Shown here: positions 31,081 through 39,973 of the stretch, one piece after another
Position numbering within the stretch: the stretch's first letter is position 1
How the letters are laid out: each line of letters starts with the position of its first letter
From: an uncultured Acidimicrobiales bacterium
GTDB lineage: Bacteria; Actinomycetota; Acidimicrobiia; Acidimicrobiales; Bin134
Direction of reading: 5' to 3'
NCBI GenBank assembly: GCA_951813555.1
Contig: OX638344.1
Location: 3,473,076-3,537,075, forward strand
DNA: 64,000 nt
Made by a program: the position numbers and the translations under genes
Notes under the pieces: model-generated
The model's database searches: none
Seen by the model: only the letters and a program-made list of their open reading frames with translations
Told to the model about the DNA's origin: nothing

Positions 31081-32429
31081 CCAATCACCCACTCAGACAA
31101 TCGAGAGACCGAGGCCGCATCTAGGCGGGCCTGCAACCGGTATCCGTCGTCCTCGTTCTCGGTGGTCAGCACGTGTCCCGCCCGCTGCACTGCGGCTAGC
31201 ACCTCACCCCGGGCATAGGGCACGAGCAGCTCTACGACCACCGCGGAGGAGCGAAGCTCGTCGGCCATGGCGGCCAGCAGCTTGTCGGTCCCCTCGCCGG
31301 TGGCGGCCGAGATCATGATGGCGTCCTTGTTGGCTCCCAAGGGGATCTCGTTGCCGGCCAGCAGGTCGCATTTGTTGTACACCAGCAGCTCGGGCACGTC
31401 TCCGGCGCCGATCTCCCGCAGCACTTGGCGCACCGCGGCGATGTGGGCATCGGGGTCGGGGCCGGCGGCGTCCACCACATGCAGCAGCAGGTCGGCATCG
31501 GTCACCACGTCGAGGGTGGAGCGGAAAGCCTCCACCAACTGGTGGGGCAGCTTCTGGATGAACCCGACAGTGTCGGTGAGCAGCACCCGCTCCCCGCCGG
31601 GCAACTCCAATCGCCGGGTGGCGGCGTCAAGGGTGGCGAACAACCGGTTCTGCACCAAAACACCCGAGTCAGTGAGCCGGTTGAGCAGCCGGGACTTGCC
31701 CGCGTTGGTGTAGCCCACAATGGTGACCGCACTCTGGGCCGACCTCTGACGGCTCCGGCTCTGCACGCTGCGGTTCTTCTTGATGTCGCGGAGCTGGGCC
31801 TCAAGTTTGTGGATGCGCCGCTGGATGCGTCGGCGGTCCACCTCCAGCTGGGTCTCCCCCGGCCCGCGGGTGCCGATCCCCCCAGCCTGCTGGCTGAATC
31901 CCCGGCCGCGGCGCAGTCGGGGCAGCCGATAGCGGAGCTGGGCCAGCTCCACCTGGGCTTGGCCCTCTTGGCTGCTGGCGTTCTGGGCGAAGATGTCGAG
32001 GATCACCGCGGTGCGGTCAATGGCGGTGCGGCCGAGGATCTTCTCCAGGTTGAACTGCTGGGCGGGGCTCAACTCGTCGTCGAACACCACGGTGTCGGCA
32101 TCGACCTGCTCGCTCACCTCCAAGATCTCGTCGACCTTGCCCTTTCCGATAAAGGTAGCCGGATCGGGGGCGCGGCGGCGCTGGACCACCCGGCCTACCT
32201 CATCGGCCCCCGCGGTGTCGATGAGCTGGGCTAGCTCGTCCAGGTCGGCGTCGGTGCGGTCCACATCGCCGCCGTCCAGCGTGACGCCCACTAACACGAT
32301 CTTCTCTCGGAAGGCCCGATCGATGAACGCGCCCGACTCCCCGCCATGGGTGCCGAATCCGCCTCGGTGAGTGTCCGCTTCGCCGCCAGGGTCGGAGCGT
32401 CTCCTGGAACGGTGGCCGCTGTCAGCCAC
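31077..32429 (-). CDS. hflX: Ribosome-splitting GTPase HflX
   Basis: A 450-residue HflX-family GTPase. It has the N-terminal HflX domain (PATFIGKGKVDEI, FDDELSPAQQFNLEK, DIFAQNASSQEGQAQVELA), the glycine-rich GIGTRGPGETQLEVDRRRI, and a G domain with P-loop GYTNAGKS, G3 DTVGF and G4 NKCD. It rescues or recycles stalled 70S ribosomes in other bacteria. GTG 32429 overlaps the dapF stop by 8 bp. Coupling dapF-hflX is common in actinobacteria. Confidence 0.92.
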   Translation of the reverse strand: MADSGHRSRRRSDPGGEADTHRGGFGTHGGESGAFIDRAFREKIVLVGVTLDGGDVDRTDADLDELAQLIDTAGADEVGRVVQRRRAPDPATFIGKGKVDEILEVSEQVDADTVVFDDELSPAQQFNLEKILGRTAIDRTAVILDIFAQNASSQEGQAQVELAQLRYRLPRLRRGRGFSQQAGGIGTRGPGETQLEVDRRRIQRRIHKLEAQLRDIKKNRSVQSRSRQRSAQSAVTIVGYTNAGKSRLLNRLTDSGVLVQNRLFATLDAATRRLELPGGERVLLTDTVGFIQKLPHQLVEAFRSTLDVVTDADLLLHVVDAAGPDPDAHIAAVRQVLREIGAGDVPELLVYNKCDLLAGNEIPLGANKDAIMISAATGEGTDKLLAAMADELRSSAVVVELLVPYARGEVLAAVQRAGHVLTTENEDDGYRLQARLDAASVSRLSEWVIG

Positions 32430-33219
32430 AGTCCACCGTCGCGATGTATTCCGCCGGACCGACCAGCACTGCGGTGTCGCCCAGTTCCACCACCACATCG
32501 CCGCCGGGCATGGACACCTCAACCACCGGACCGACCAGTCCCCAGTTGCGGGCCGCCTGGGCGGCGGCGCACGCCCCGGTTCCGCACGCCTCGGTCACCC
32601 CCACGCCCCGCTCCCAGACGCGCAGGTCGATGCCGCGGCCGTCGGTATGCGGGCTGATGAACTCCACGTTGACGCCGCCGGCCCGCTTCGACAGCTCGGC
32701 ACCATCGAGAGCTACGTCCACGCCCTGGGCATCGGGTACTTGGATCACCAGATGGGGATTGCCCACATTGGCGGTCGCGAACCCCAGGCCATCGGGATAG
32801 TCGATGCTCTCCAGCTCGGGACCAGCACTCACCGGCCCCATGTCTACCCGAGCCAGGATCGTTGCGGGGTCATCGGTGGTTTCAACCTGAACCGTGCGAA
32901 CTCCGGCATCGGTGCCGATCCGCAGCTCCAGGCCGCGGCCGGCATGGCCCAGGGCGCCCCGCCGGGCAAACGCCTGGGCTAGACAGCGGATGCCATTGCC
33001 GCTCATCTCGGCCCGGCTTCCGTCGGCGTTGAACAACACCATGGTGACATCGGTGCCTGCGGCAGGATCGCCGGGCAAACCGAGAATCAGGCCGTCGGCA
33101 CCCACGCCCCGAGTGCGATGGCACACCGCCTGGGCCATAGCGGGGACGTCAGCGGGCAACGCGTCGGCCAGCGCAATCAGAAAGTCGTTCCCCAAGCCGT
33201 GATGCTTGGTCAGCTGCAT
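32422..33219 (-). CDS. dapF: Diaminopimelate epimerase
   Basis: A 265-residue PLP-independent epimerase converting LL- to meso-diaminopimelate for lysine and peptidoglycan. The N-terminus MQLTKHHGLGNDFL fixes ATG 33219. The two catalytic Cys lie in GNGIRCLAQ and EACGTGACAAA. It is flanked by miaA upstream and hflX downstream (overlapping), the usual actinobacterial order. A 53-bp gap separates it from miaA. Confidence 0.93.
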   Translation of the reverse strand: MQLTKHHGLGNDFLIALADALPADVPAMAQAVCHRTRGVGADGLILGLPGDPAAGTDVTMVLFNADGSRAEMSGNGIRCLAQAFARRGALGHAGRGLELRIGTDAGVRTVQVETTDDPATILARVDMGPVSAGPELESIDYPDGLGFATANVGNPHLVIQVPDAQGVDVALDGAELSKRAGGVNVEFISPHTDGRGIDLRVWERGVGVTEACGTGACAAAQAARNWGLVGPVVEVSMPGGDVVVELGDTAVLVGPAEYIATVDCG

Positions 33220-33272
33220 GGGCTCCAGTCTGGCAACTCCCGACCCTCGGGCCGCGCACCTATTTCCAATAC

Positions 33273-34193
33273 TCATGTTCCAGAGAATTGTGAGGAGCAG
33301 CGGGAGAGGACCGGCCCGACCAGCGCATCGACTTCGGCGTCGGCGTCCAGCCAGATGATGCGGGGGTCGCGGCGGAACCACCGCTCTTGGCGGCGGGCGA
33401 ACCTCCGGGTGCGGGTGACGGCCAGCGCCACTGCCTCGGCCAGCGACATCTGGCCGTTGAGATGGGCCAAGAGCTCCTTGTACCCCAAGGCCTGCGACGC
33501 AGTGCGCGACAGCGGCGGCTGGCGACTGGCCAGCGCCTCGGCCTCGGCCAAGAACCCTTCGGCCATCTGCTGGTGGTAGCGCTGCTCGATGCGAAGGTCG
33601 ATCTCGGCCCGGGACAGCAACAGGCCGATTTGGACGACGTCGCGGGGCGGGTAGGTGCTCAGCCCCGGCCCGTACGATGAGAACGGGCGGCCGCTGCCCA
33701 TCGTCACCTCCAAGGCCCGCACGATCCGCCGCCTGTTGGTGGGCTCCATGCGGGCCGCAGCCACCGGGTCGAGCTCGGCCAGCCGGCGGTGCAGGGCCTC
33801 ATTGTCGGGCTCTCCTTCTAGGGTGGCTGCCGCCTCGGGATAGCGACCGGGGATTTCCAGATCGTCGATCACCGCCCGGTGGTAGAGCCCGGTACCCCCC
33901 ACCAGCACCGCCACCCGGCCCCGGTCGGCAATCTCAGACCGAGCTTGGCGGGCCGCTTGTTGGAACATGGTCAGCGAGTAGTCCTCCGACGGATCGGCCA
34001 CATCGATGAGGTGATGGCGCACTTCGGCCCGCACTGCCGCGGTGGGCTTGTCGGTGCCGATGTCCATCTCCCGGTACACCTGCATGGAGTCCACCGAGAT
34101 AATCTCTGCTTCGCCCAGCCGACGGGCGACGGCCAGCGCCAGCGCCGACTTGCCGCTGGCGGTAACCCCGACGATGGCCAGCGCGCGCGACAT
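33273..34193 (-). CDS. miaA: tRNA dimethylallyltransferase
   Basis: A 306-residue prenyltransferase adding the isopentenyl group to A37 of tRNAs reading UNN codons. The P-loop GVTASGKS is at residues 9-16, DSMQVYREMDIGTDKP contains the catalytic Asp, and VGGTGLYHRAVIDDL is family-specific. ATG 34193 places the P-loop correctly. The longer open frame reaches into miaB and is not used. It pairs with miaB upstream, which methylthiolates the same base. Confidence 0.94.
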   Translation of the reverse strand: MSRALAIVGVTASGKSALALAVARRLGEAEIISVDSMQVYREMDIGTDKPTAAVRAEVRHHLIDVADPSEDYSLTMFQQAARQARSEIADRGRVAVLVGGTGLYHRAVIDDLEIPGRYPEAAATLEGEPDNEALHRRLAELDPVAAARMEPTNRRRIVRALEVTMGSGRPFSSYGPGLSTYPPRDVVQIGLLLSRAEIDLRIEQRYHQQMAEGFLAEAEALASRQPPLSRTASQALGYKELLAHLNGQMSLAEAVALAVTRTRRFARRQERWFRRDPRIIWLDADAEVDALVGPVLSRCSSQFSGT

Positions 34194-34222
34194 GTCGCCA
34201 AGGTCGGTGCCCGACGAGCTGC

Positions 34223-35635
34223 TCAGAGCGCGGCCACCGGGATGCGGGTGCGCCACCGGGGAGGCGCGGTGACTTCGGCCAGGACTCCCCGCAGATGGTG
34301 GGCCCCGGCCGCGGTCACATCCACCGCGGCAAACGTTCCCGGCTTCAGCCTCTGCGGGGAGGGGAAGTGGACCAAGCGGTTCTGGCGGGTCCGACCGGTG
34401 AGCACATCGGGATCTCGTTTGGACGGGCCTTCCACCACCACCTCTTCGCGGCGGCCGATGCGGGCCTGGTTGCCCCGGCGGCTAGAGCGTTCGACCACTG
34501 CCCGGAGCCGCTCGAAGCGATCCCCGACCTCGTCGGGGTCGCAGAACCGGTCGGCCATCTCGGCGGCCTCGGTCCCCGGGCGGGGTGAGAAGATGAAAGT
34601 GAACGCCGAGTCGTACTCGGCTTCGGCGGCAACCAGCAGGGTCTGCTCGAAGTCGTCTTCGGTTTCGCCGGGGAAGCCCACGATGATGTCGGTGGACACC
34701 GCCAGATCGTCCACCGCGCCCCGAGCCGCCCGCAGCCGCTCCAGGTATCGCTCGGCGGTGTAGCCCCGGTGCATGGCGGCCAGCACCCGGTCGCTGCCCG
34801 ATTGCAGGGGCAGGTGCAGGTGCTCGCAGACCGCGGGAACCTCGGCCATCGCCTCGATGGTCTCAGGGCGCAGGTCTTTGGGATGGGGGCTGGTGAACCG
34901 GATCCGCTCGATGCCGTCCACCAAGCCGATAGCCCGCAGCACGTCGGCGAACAGCGGGCGCAGCGGCACATGCTCGCCAGCCTGACGGCGGTCCCGCTGG
35001 AGATCGCGTCCGTAAGAGTTGACGTTCTGGCCCAAGAGGGTGATCTCGGTGACTCCGCCGGCCACAAGATCGGCGGCCTCAGCCGCCAGCATCTCCAGAG
35101 GGCGGCTGATCTCTGCTCCCCGCACTGAGGGCACGATGCAGAAGGCGCACGAGTTGTCGCAACCCACCTGGATGGTCATCCACGCGGCGTACGGGGCTTC
35201 CCGGCGCACCGGCAGCGCGGAGGGAAAGCTGTCGCGATCTTGTTCGACGGCTTCTTCCAGGATCTCCACGATGGGACCGTCGGCTGCGGCACCGATCAGC
35301 TCGGCGGCCCGATGCACGTTGTGGGTGCCGAACACCACGTCCACATGGCCGGCCCGCTCCCGGATCAGCTCCCGGTCCTTTTGGGCCAGGCAGCCGGCCA
35401 CCGCAATCTGCATGTCGGGGCGGTCCTGTTTGAGCCGTTTGAGGTGGCCGAGCTGCCCGTAGAGCTTGTTGTCGGCGTTCTCCCGGATGCAGCAGGTGTT
35501 GAGCACGATGATGTCGGCCGACTCCATGGCGTCGGCCGATGTCATCCCGTCGGCCTCCAGGAGCCCGGCGATGCGCTCGGTGTCGTGCTCGTTCATCTGG
35601 CACCCGTAGGTGCGGATGAAATAGCTGCGGCTCAC
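34223..35635 (-). CDS. miaB: tRNA-2-methylthio-N6-dimethylallyladenosine synthase
   Basis: A 470-residue radical-SAM methylthiotransferase. The N-terminal UPF0004 domain supplies Cys12, Cys48 and Cys82 for the auxiliary 4Fe-4S cluster. The radical-SAM triad is C159-x3-C163-x2-C166 (CDNSCAFC). A C-terminal TRAM domain follows (RIGRREEVVVEGPSKRD). It acts on i6A37 made by MiaA, encoded next downstream. It follows recA by 34 bp, a conserved arrangement. Confidence 0.94.
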   Translation of the reverse strand: MSRSYFIRTYGCQMNEHDTERIAGLLEADGMTSADAMESADIIVLNTCCIRENADNKLYGQLGHLKRLKQDRPDMQIAVAGCLAQKDRELIRERAGHVDVVFGTHNVHRAAELIGAAADGPIVEILEEAVEQDRDSFPSALPVRREAPYAAWMTIQVGCDNSCAFCIVPSVRGAEISRPLEMLAAEAADLVAGGVTEITLLGQNVNSYGRDLQRDRRQAGEHVPLRPLFADVLRAIGLVDGIERIRFTSPHPKDLRPETIEAMAEVPAVCEHLHLPLQSGSDRVLAAMHRGYTAERYLERLRAARGAVDDLAVSTDIIVGFPGETEDDFEQTLLVAAEAEYDSAFTFIFSPRPGTEAAEMADRFCDPDEVGDRFERLRAVVERSSRRGNQARIGRREEVVVEGPSKRDPDVLTGRTRQNRLVHFPSPQRLKPGTFAAVDVTAAGAHHLRGVLAEVTAPPRWRTRIPVAAL

Positions 35636-35669
35636 CCCGCCAGGCTACCTGTCGGCTGCCAACAGCCTC

Positions 35670-36701
35670 CTAGCCGGTTTGTGCGGCCGGTTCCTCGGCT
35701 TCTGCCGCTTCCTCCTCGGCTGGAGGGTTGACGGCGTTCCACACCCGGTCGGTGATCTCCACCATGATCTCGGGATGCTCGGCCAAGAACGCCTTGGCCT
35801 TCTCCCGGCCCTGTCCGAGGTGCTCGCCCTCGTAGGTGAACCAGGCCCCAGACTTCTCGACGATGTCCAGGTCGACGCCCACGTCGAGCAGCGAGCCCTC
35901 CCGGCTGATGCCCTTGGAGTACATGATGTCGAACTCGGCCTGCCGGAACGGCGGGGCCACCTTGTTCTTGACCACCTTCACCCGGGTGCGGTTGCCGATC
36001 ACATCCACTCCCTGCTTGAGGGACTCGATGCGGCGGATGTCGAGGCGGACCGACGAGTAGAACTTCAGCGCCCGGCCGCCCGGCGTGGTCTCGGGCGATC
36101 CGAACATCACGCCGATCTTCTCCCGCAGCTGGTTGATGAAGATGCACACCGTCTTGGATTTGTTGAGGTTGGCGGTGAGCTTGCGCAGGGCCTGTGACAT
36201 GAGGCGGGCTTGCAGGCCCACGTGGGTGTCGCCCATGTCTCCCTCAATCTCGGCCCGGGGAGTGAGGGCGGCCACCGAGTCGATGACGATCACGTCGAGC
36301 GCACTCGACCGGATCAACATGTCGGTGATCTCCAGGGCCTGCTCGCCGGTGTCGGGCTGCGAAATGAGCAGCTCGTCCACGTCCACGCCGATGGCCTTGG
36401 CGTATACCGGGTCCAAGGCGTGCTCGGCGTCGACGAACGCGCAGATCCCCCCGTTCCGCTGGGCCTCGGCCACCGCGTGCAGCGCCAGGGTGGTCTTGCC
36501 CGAGGACTCAGGCCCGAAGATCTCCACCACCCGGCCCCGGGGAAGCCCCCCGACGCCCAGCGCCAAGTCGAGGGCGAGCGCCCCGGTAGGGGTGGTCTCG
36601 ATGGCCATGGCGCCCTTCTCGCCCATCTTCATGACGGCACCTTGGCCGAATTGCTTCTCGATCTGGCCGAGGGCCATCTCCAGTGCTTGTTCTCGTTCCA
36701 C
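35670..36701 (-). CDS. recA: Recombinase RecA
   Basis: A 343-residue RecA with Walker A GPESSGKT (63-70), Walker B region [10 protein letters not shown], the L1/L2 DNA-binding loops (region [20 protein letters not shown] and [15 protein letters not shown]), and an acidic Glu-rich C-terminus. No intein is present. AGGAGGAGAAG precedes ATG 36701. The stop lies in a nested hairpin (35643-35675: GGCTA...TAGCC around GGCTG-TTGG-CAGCC), possibly an attenuator before miaB. The canonical actinobacterial SOS box was not found in the upstream region. Confidence 0.97.
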   Translation of the reverse strand: MEREQALEMALGQIEKQFGQGAVMKMGEKGAMAIETTPTGALALDLALGVGGLPRGRVVEIFGPESSGKTTLALHAVAEAQRNGGICAFVDAEHALDPVYAKAIGVDVDELLISQPDTGEQALEITDMLIRSSALDVIVIDSVAALTPRAEIEGDMGDTHVGLQARLMSQALRKLTANLNKSKTVCIFINQLREKIGVMFGSPETTPGGRALKFYSSVRLDIRRIESLKQGVDVIGNRTRVKVVKNKVAPPFRQAEFDIMYSKGISREGSLLDVGVDLDIVEKSGAWFTYEGEHLGQGREKAKAFLAEHPEIMVEITDRVWNAVNPPAEEEAAEAEEPAAQTG

Positions 36702-36891
36702 TTCTCCTCCTCTAGGTGGTGTGTCTTGCGGCTACGAGTTTGTAGGGGGAATGTCGAGCCACACTCTAAAGACGACCAGTGACAGTTTGTCCCCGATGAA
36801 TGACATCAGCGTAGTTACGACACCCGAATTTCACAAGTATCCCCCTACCCCACCTGCCTGTTTCTCCCTCAAATCGGATACGGTGAGCACC
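36702..36891. promoter_or_regulatory. Divergent recA-msrB promoter region
   Basis: 190 bp. It contains GTGACAGTTTGTC (36779-36791) with inverted repeat GACA-GTT-TGTC, 78 bp upstream of recA. A possible recA -10 is TAGAGT at about 36765. The standard CGAAC-N4-GTTCG LexA box is absent. Confidence 0.45.
36779..36791 (-). promoter_or_regulatory. Candidate damage-response operator upstream of recA
   Basis: 13 bp identical to 27780-27792, upstream of a small membrane protein. It contains an inverted repeat with 4-bp arms and a 3-bp centre. It could be a lineage-specific LexA site. This is inference only. Confidence 0.35.
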
Positions 36892-37302
36892 ATGGCTGAG
36901 CAAACCTTCACCGATGAGGAACTGCGCCAGCGGCTGACCGCTGAGCAGTACCACATAACCCAGCAAGCCGGCACCGAGCGGGCCTTCACCGGCGAGTACT
37001 GGGATTGCAAAGACGATGGCATGTACCGCTGCCGGGTGTGCGACGAGGTGCTGTTCTCATCCGACACGAAATACGACTCGGGCACCGGCTGGCCGTCGTT
37101 CTACGAGGAGGTGGCCGAGGGCAAGGTGGATCGCCAATCCGACATGGGCCACGGCATGGTCCGCACCGAGGCGGTGTGCGGATCGTGCGGGGCCCACCTG
37201 GGCCACATATTCCCCGACGGCCCCCACCCCACCGGCGAGCGCTACTGCATGAACTCGGCATCGCTGCGGCTCGACCGCGATACAACAGGCGAGGAGAACT
37301 GA
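36892..37302 (+). CDS. msrB: Peptide-methionine (R)-S-oxide reductase
   Basis: A 136-residue MsrB repairing oxidised methionine. Zinc Cys pairs are C47/C50 (CRVC) and C96/C99 (CGSC). The catalytic Cys119 is in [19 protein letters not shown] is conserved. ATG 36892 gives family length; GTG 36883 is an alternative. The frame is open far upstream only as antisense of recA. It is followed 1 bp later by an SDR, so both are co-transcribed away from recA. Confidence 0.95.
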   Translation: MAEQTFTDEELRQRLTAEQYHITQQAGTERAFTGEYWDCKDDGMYRCRVCDEVLFSSDTKYDSGTGWPSFYEEVAEGKVDRQSDMGHGMVRTEAVCGSCGAHLGHIFPDGPHPTGERYCMNSASLRLDRDTTGEEN

Positions 37303-37303
37303 C

Positions 37304-38080
37304 ATGGGCAGGCTGGACGGAAAGGTAGCCATCGTCACCGGCGGCGCCCGGGGCCAGGGCGAGGCCGAGGTGCGGCTGTTCGCCGCCGAGGGCGCCAAGG
37401 TGGTGTTCGGCGACGTGCTCCACGACTTGGGCAAGGCAGTGGCCGACGATGTTGGCCCCAATGCCCACTACCTGCCCTTGGACGTGACCGACCCCGAGGC
37501 GTGGCAGAAGGCGGTGGCCGAGACCACGAGCCGCTTTGGCCCGCCCAATGTACTGGTGAACAACGCCGGGGTGCTCATGTTCGGCGTGTCCATGGTGGAC
37601 ACCTCGCTAGAGGACTACATGCGGGTCATCAACATCAACCAGGTGGGCGTGTTTCTTGGCATGAAGTACACCGCGCCCGCCATGATCGAGGCCGGCGGCG
37701 GGTCGATCGTGAACATCAGCTCCACCAACGGCATGGCCGGCTACGGCGGCACGGTGGCCTATACCGCCTCCAAGTTCGCGGTGCGGGGTATGACCAAGAA
37801 CGCCGCCCTGGAGTTGGGCCAACACGGCATCCGGGTCAACTCCATCCACCCCGGCGGCGTGGAGACCCCGATGACCGCCCGGGACAACCTGGGAGACGCC
37901 ATAACCGAGGAAGACCAGGACGCCGCCTACGCCATGATCCCCCTGGGCCGGCCCGCCCAACCCCCCGAAATCGCCCACCTCGCGCTCTACCTGGCCTCCG
38001 ACGACTCCTCCTACAGCACCGGCGCCGAGTTCATCGCCGACGGCGGAATGCTGGCGGGAGTGGTCAACCCCGAGGTCTAG
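37304..38080 (+). CDS. SDR-family oxidoreductase
   Basis: A 258-residue classical short-chain dehydrogenase. It has TGGARGQGEAE for nucleotide binding, Asp in VVFGDVLHDLG favouring NAD, NNAGVLMFG, catalytic Ser in NISSTNG, YTASKFAVRGMTKN with Tyr and Lys, and INxHPGGVETPM-like NSIHPGGVETPMT. It resembles 3-alpha-hydroxysteroid/cyclohexanol-type SDRs. The substrate is unknown. It follows msrB immediately. Confidence 0.9.
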   Translation: MGRLDGKVAIVTGGARGQGEAEVRLFAAEGAKVVFGDVLHDLGKAVADDVGPNAHYLPLDVTDPEAWQKAVAETTSRFGPPNVLVNNAGVLMFGVSMVDTSLEDYMRVININQVGVFLGMKYTAPAMIEAGGGSIVNISSTNGMAGYGGTVAYTASKFAVRGMTKNAALELGQHGIRVNSIHPGGVETPMTARDNLGDAITEEDQDAAYAMIPLGRPAQPPEIAHLALYLASDDSSYSTGAEFIADGGMLAGVVNPEV

Positions 38081-38115
38081 TCTGAGTATCTGCCCTTTCT
38101 GCTTCGGAATGGGGT

Positions 38116-39354
38116 CTACTGCCCGGCCAGAACCCTCATGCGGAGGTTGTTGAGGATGGAAACGGTGGTGAATTGGCGGGTGCGTTCGCGGTCGAAGGGG
38201 AATTTGACCCGGGTGGCCTCGACTTCGCCGTTCACCAGGGTGGCCATCCATACGGTGCCGGGGTCTTGGCCTTCGAGGGGGTCGGGGCCGGCTACGCCGG
38301 TAACGGCGATGGCGCAGTCGGCACCCAATAGCTTGGCGGCGCCGTGGGCCATGGCGGCCACTGCTTCTTCGCTCACCACCGGACCTTCGGGCACATCCAG
38401 CAGGTCGAACTTCACGTCGCTGGCGTAGGACACCAGCCCGCCCCGGAACACGTCGCTGGCTCCGGGCACGGCGGTGAGCCGGGAGCCGATCAGCCCGCCA
38501 GTGAGCGACTCGGCCAGGGCCAGCGTCCACCCCCGGCTGCGCAGGGCGTCGAGCACGGCCGATTCCATGGTCTCGTCGTCCACCCCGAACACGATGTCGC
38601 CGATGATGCCCCGCACGATGTGCTCCTCGTTGGACAGCATCTCGTCGGCGGCGGCCTCGCTGGGGGCCTTGGCGGTGAGCCGGACTTTGAGGCCCTCCAT
38701 GCCCGAGGCCAGAAAAGCGATAGTGCACCCGCCGACTTCGTCGAGCCGCTCGATCTCTTCGTGCAGCTTCTCAGCCAGGCCCGACTCGGAGTCGCCCCAG
38801 GTGCGCAGCGTGAGGCTCTTGATGACTGCGGTGATCCCGGCCCGCTGCTTGAGGTCGGGCAGCACGCACTCTCCCACCATCTGCTGCATCTCCCAGGGCA
38901 CGCCGGGCACGGCGTACACCGCCTTGTCGCCGCTCTCGATCTTGAATCCGGCGGCGGTGCCGGGCATAACCGGCAGCACCTCGGCTCCGTCGGGAATGTC
39001 GGCTTGGCGCAGGTTGTTCTCGGGCATCGGCCGCCCCCGACCCCCGAAGACGGTCGAGATGCGTTCCACGATGTCGTCGCGCCGCACCAGCTCCACCCCT
39101 AAGGCAGCAGCGATCACGTCTCGGGTGATGTCGTCTTGGGTGGGGCCCAGCCCGCCGCACATGATGACCGAGTCGCTGCGCTCCAGGGACTGTTCCAACA
39201 CGGTCCGCATCCGCTCGAAGTTGTCGCCCACCTTGACCTGATGGTGCGAGTCGATGCCGGCCAGCGCCAACTGCTCGCCGATCCACGACGAGTTGGTGTC
39301 CACAATCTGGCCGAGCAGCAGTTCGGTTCCAACGGCGATTACTTCACAGTTCAC
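38116..39354 (-). CDS. cinA: CinA-family protein (NMN amidohydrolase / ADP-ribose pyrophosphatase)
   Basis: A 412-residue two-domain CinA. The N-terminal MoaB-like domain has AVGTELLLGQIVDTNSSWIG and GGLGPTQDDITRD. The C-terminal amidohydrolase domain has LALAESLTGGLIGSRLTAVPG and a TGVAGPDPLEG motif. It recycles nicotinamide mononucleotide formed by DNA ligase. Its position upstream of recA, separated by the plus-strand msrB-SDR pair, preserves the common cinA-recA linkage. Confidence 0.93.
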   Translation of the reverse strand: MNCEVIAVGTELLLGQIVDTNSSWIGEQLALAGIDSHHQVKVGDNFERMRTVLEQSLERSDSVIMCGGLGPTQDDITRDVIAAALGVELVRRDDIVERISTVFGGRGRPMPENNLRQADIPDGAEVLPVMPGTAAGFKIESGDKAVYAVPGVPWEMQQMVGECVLPDLKQRAGITAVIKSLTLRTWGDSESGLAEKLHEEIERLDEVGGCTIAFLASGMEGLKVRLTAKAPSEAAADEMLSNEEHIVRGIIGDIVFGVDDETMESAVLDALRSRGWTLALAESLTGGLIGSRLTAVPGASDVFRGGLVSYASDVKFDLLDVPEGPVVSEEAVAAMAHGAAKLLGADCAIAVTGVAGPDPLEGQDPGTVWMATLVNGEVEATRVKFPFDRERTRQFTTVSILNNLRMRVLAGQ

Positions 39355-39391
39355 GCAGGGAGGCTATAACCCCGGCAGTCGAGGACAGCAG

Positions 39392-39973
39392 CTAGCGGCC
39401 AGTTGCGGCAACTGCACCGACGCGGCCGTCGACCAGATAGCGCCAGCCGGTGTAGAGGGTCAGGGCCACCGCCAGCCAGATGGCCAGCGACGGCGCCCAG
39501 TCGTGCTCTTCCAATGGCGGGAGCGCCGCCACAATGAGGGCCGCACCCTGCAACAGCGTCTTGTACTTGGCCAAGAGGCGGGCGGGAAGCGACAGACCCT
39601 CCCGAGCCCATCGGGTCCGGGCTGCGCTCACCAGCAGTTCTCGCACCGAGATGATCAGCACCGGAACCCAGAACAGCCGGTCCACCGCGACAAAGCACCA
39701 GGAGGCCCCAAGGATCATCACCTTGTCGGCCAACGGATCCAAAAAAGCACCCCAGCGGCTGACGCTGCCGGACGACCGGGCGACCCAGCCGTCGTAGTAG
39801 TCGCTGGCCCCCAACACCAGCCCCACCGTCAAGACCGACCACGACGTTCCCCGGCTGTCGGAGGCGGCCAGGATCAGCACGAACAGCAGTGGTGATGCCA
39901 CGATCCGCCCGAGCGTGATCAGGTTGGCCGTCAACCGCAGATCAGCCCAGGAATACGCCTCCACCTGGCTCAT
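39392..39973 (-). CDS. pgsA: CDP-diacylglycerol-glycerol-3-phosphate 3-phosphatidyltransferase
   Basis: A 193-residue membrane enzyme of phosphatidylglycerol synthesis. The CDP-alcohol phosphotransferase signature D-x2-D-G-x2-A-R-x8-G-x3-D-x3-D is present: DYYDGWVARSSG...GAFLDPLADK. About five hydrophobic segments are seen. The start at 39973 overlaps the rimO stop by 4 bp. It lies between rimO and cinA as in many actinobacteria. Confidence 0.92.
   Translation of the reverse strand: MSQVEAYSWADLRLTANLITLGRIVASPLLFVLILAASDSRGTSWSVLTVGLVLGASDYYDGWVARSSGSVSRWGAFLDPLADKVMILGASWCFVAVDRLFWVPVLIISVRELLVSAARTRWAREGLSLPARLLAKYKTLLQGAALIVAALPPLEEHDWAPSLAIWLAVALTLYTGWRYLVDGRVGAVAATGR

Noticed and set aside
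36085-36891. N-terminal extension of msrB through recA
   Set aside because: The extension is antisense recA; MsrB homologues start near 36892.
36702-36891. Canonical actinobacterial SOS box at recA
   Set aside because: No CGAAC-N4-GTTCG-like sequence is present in the interval.
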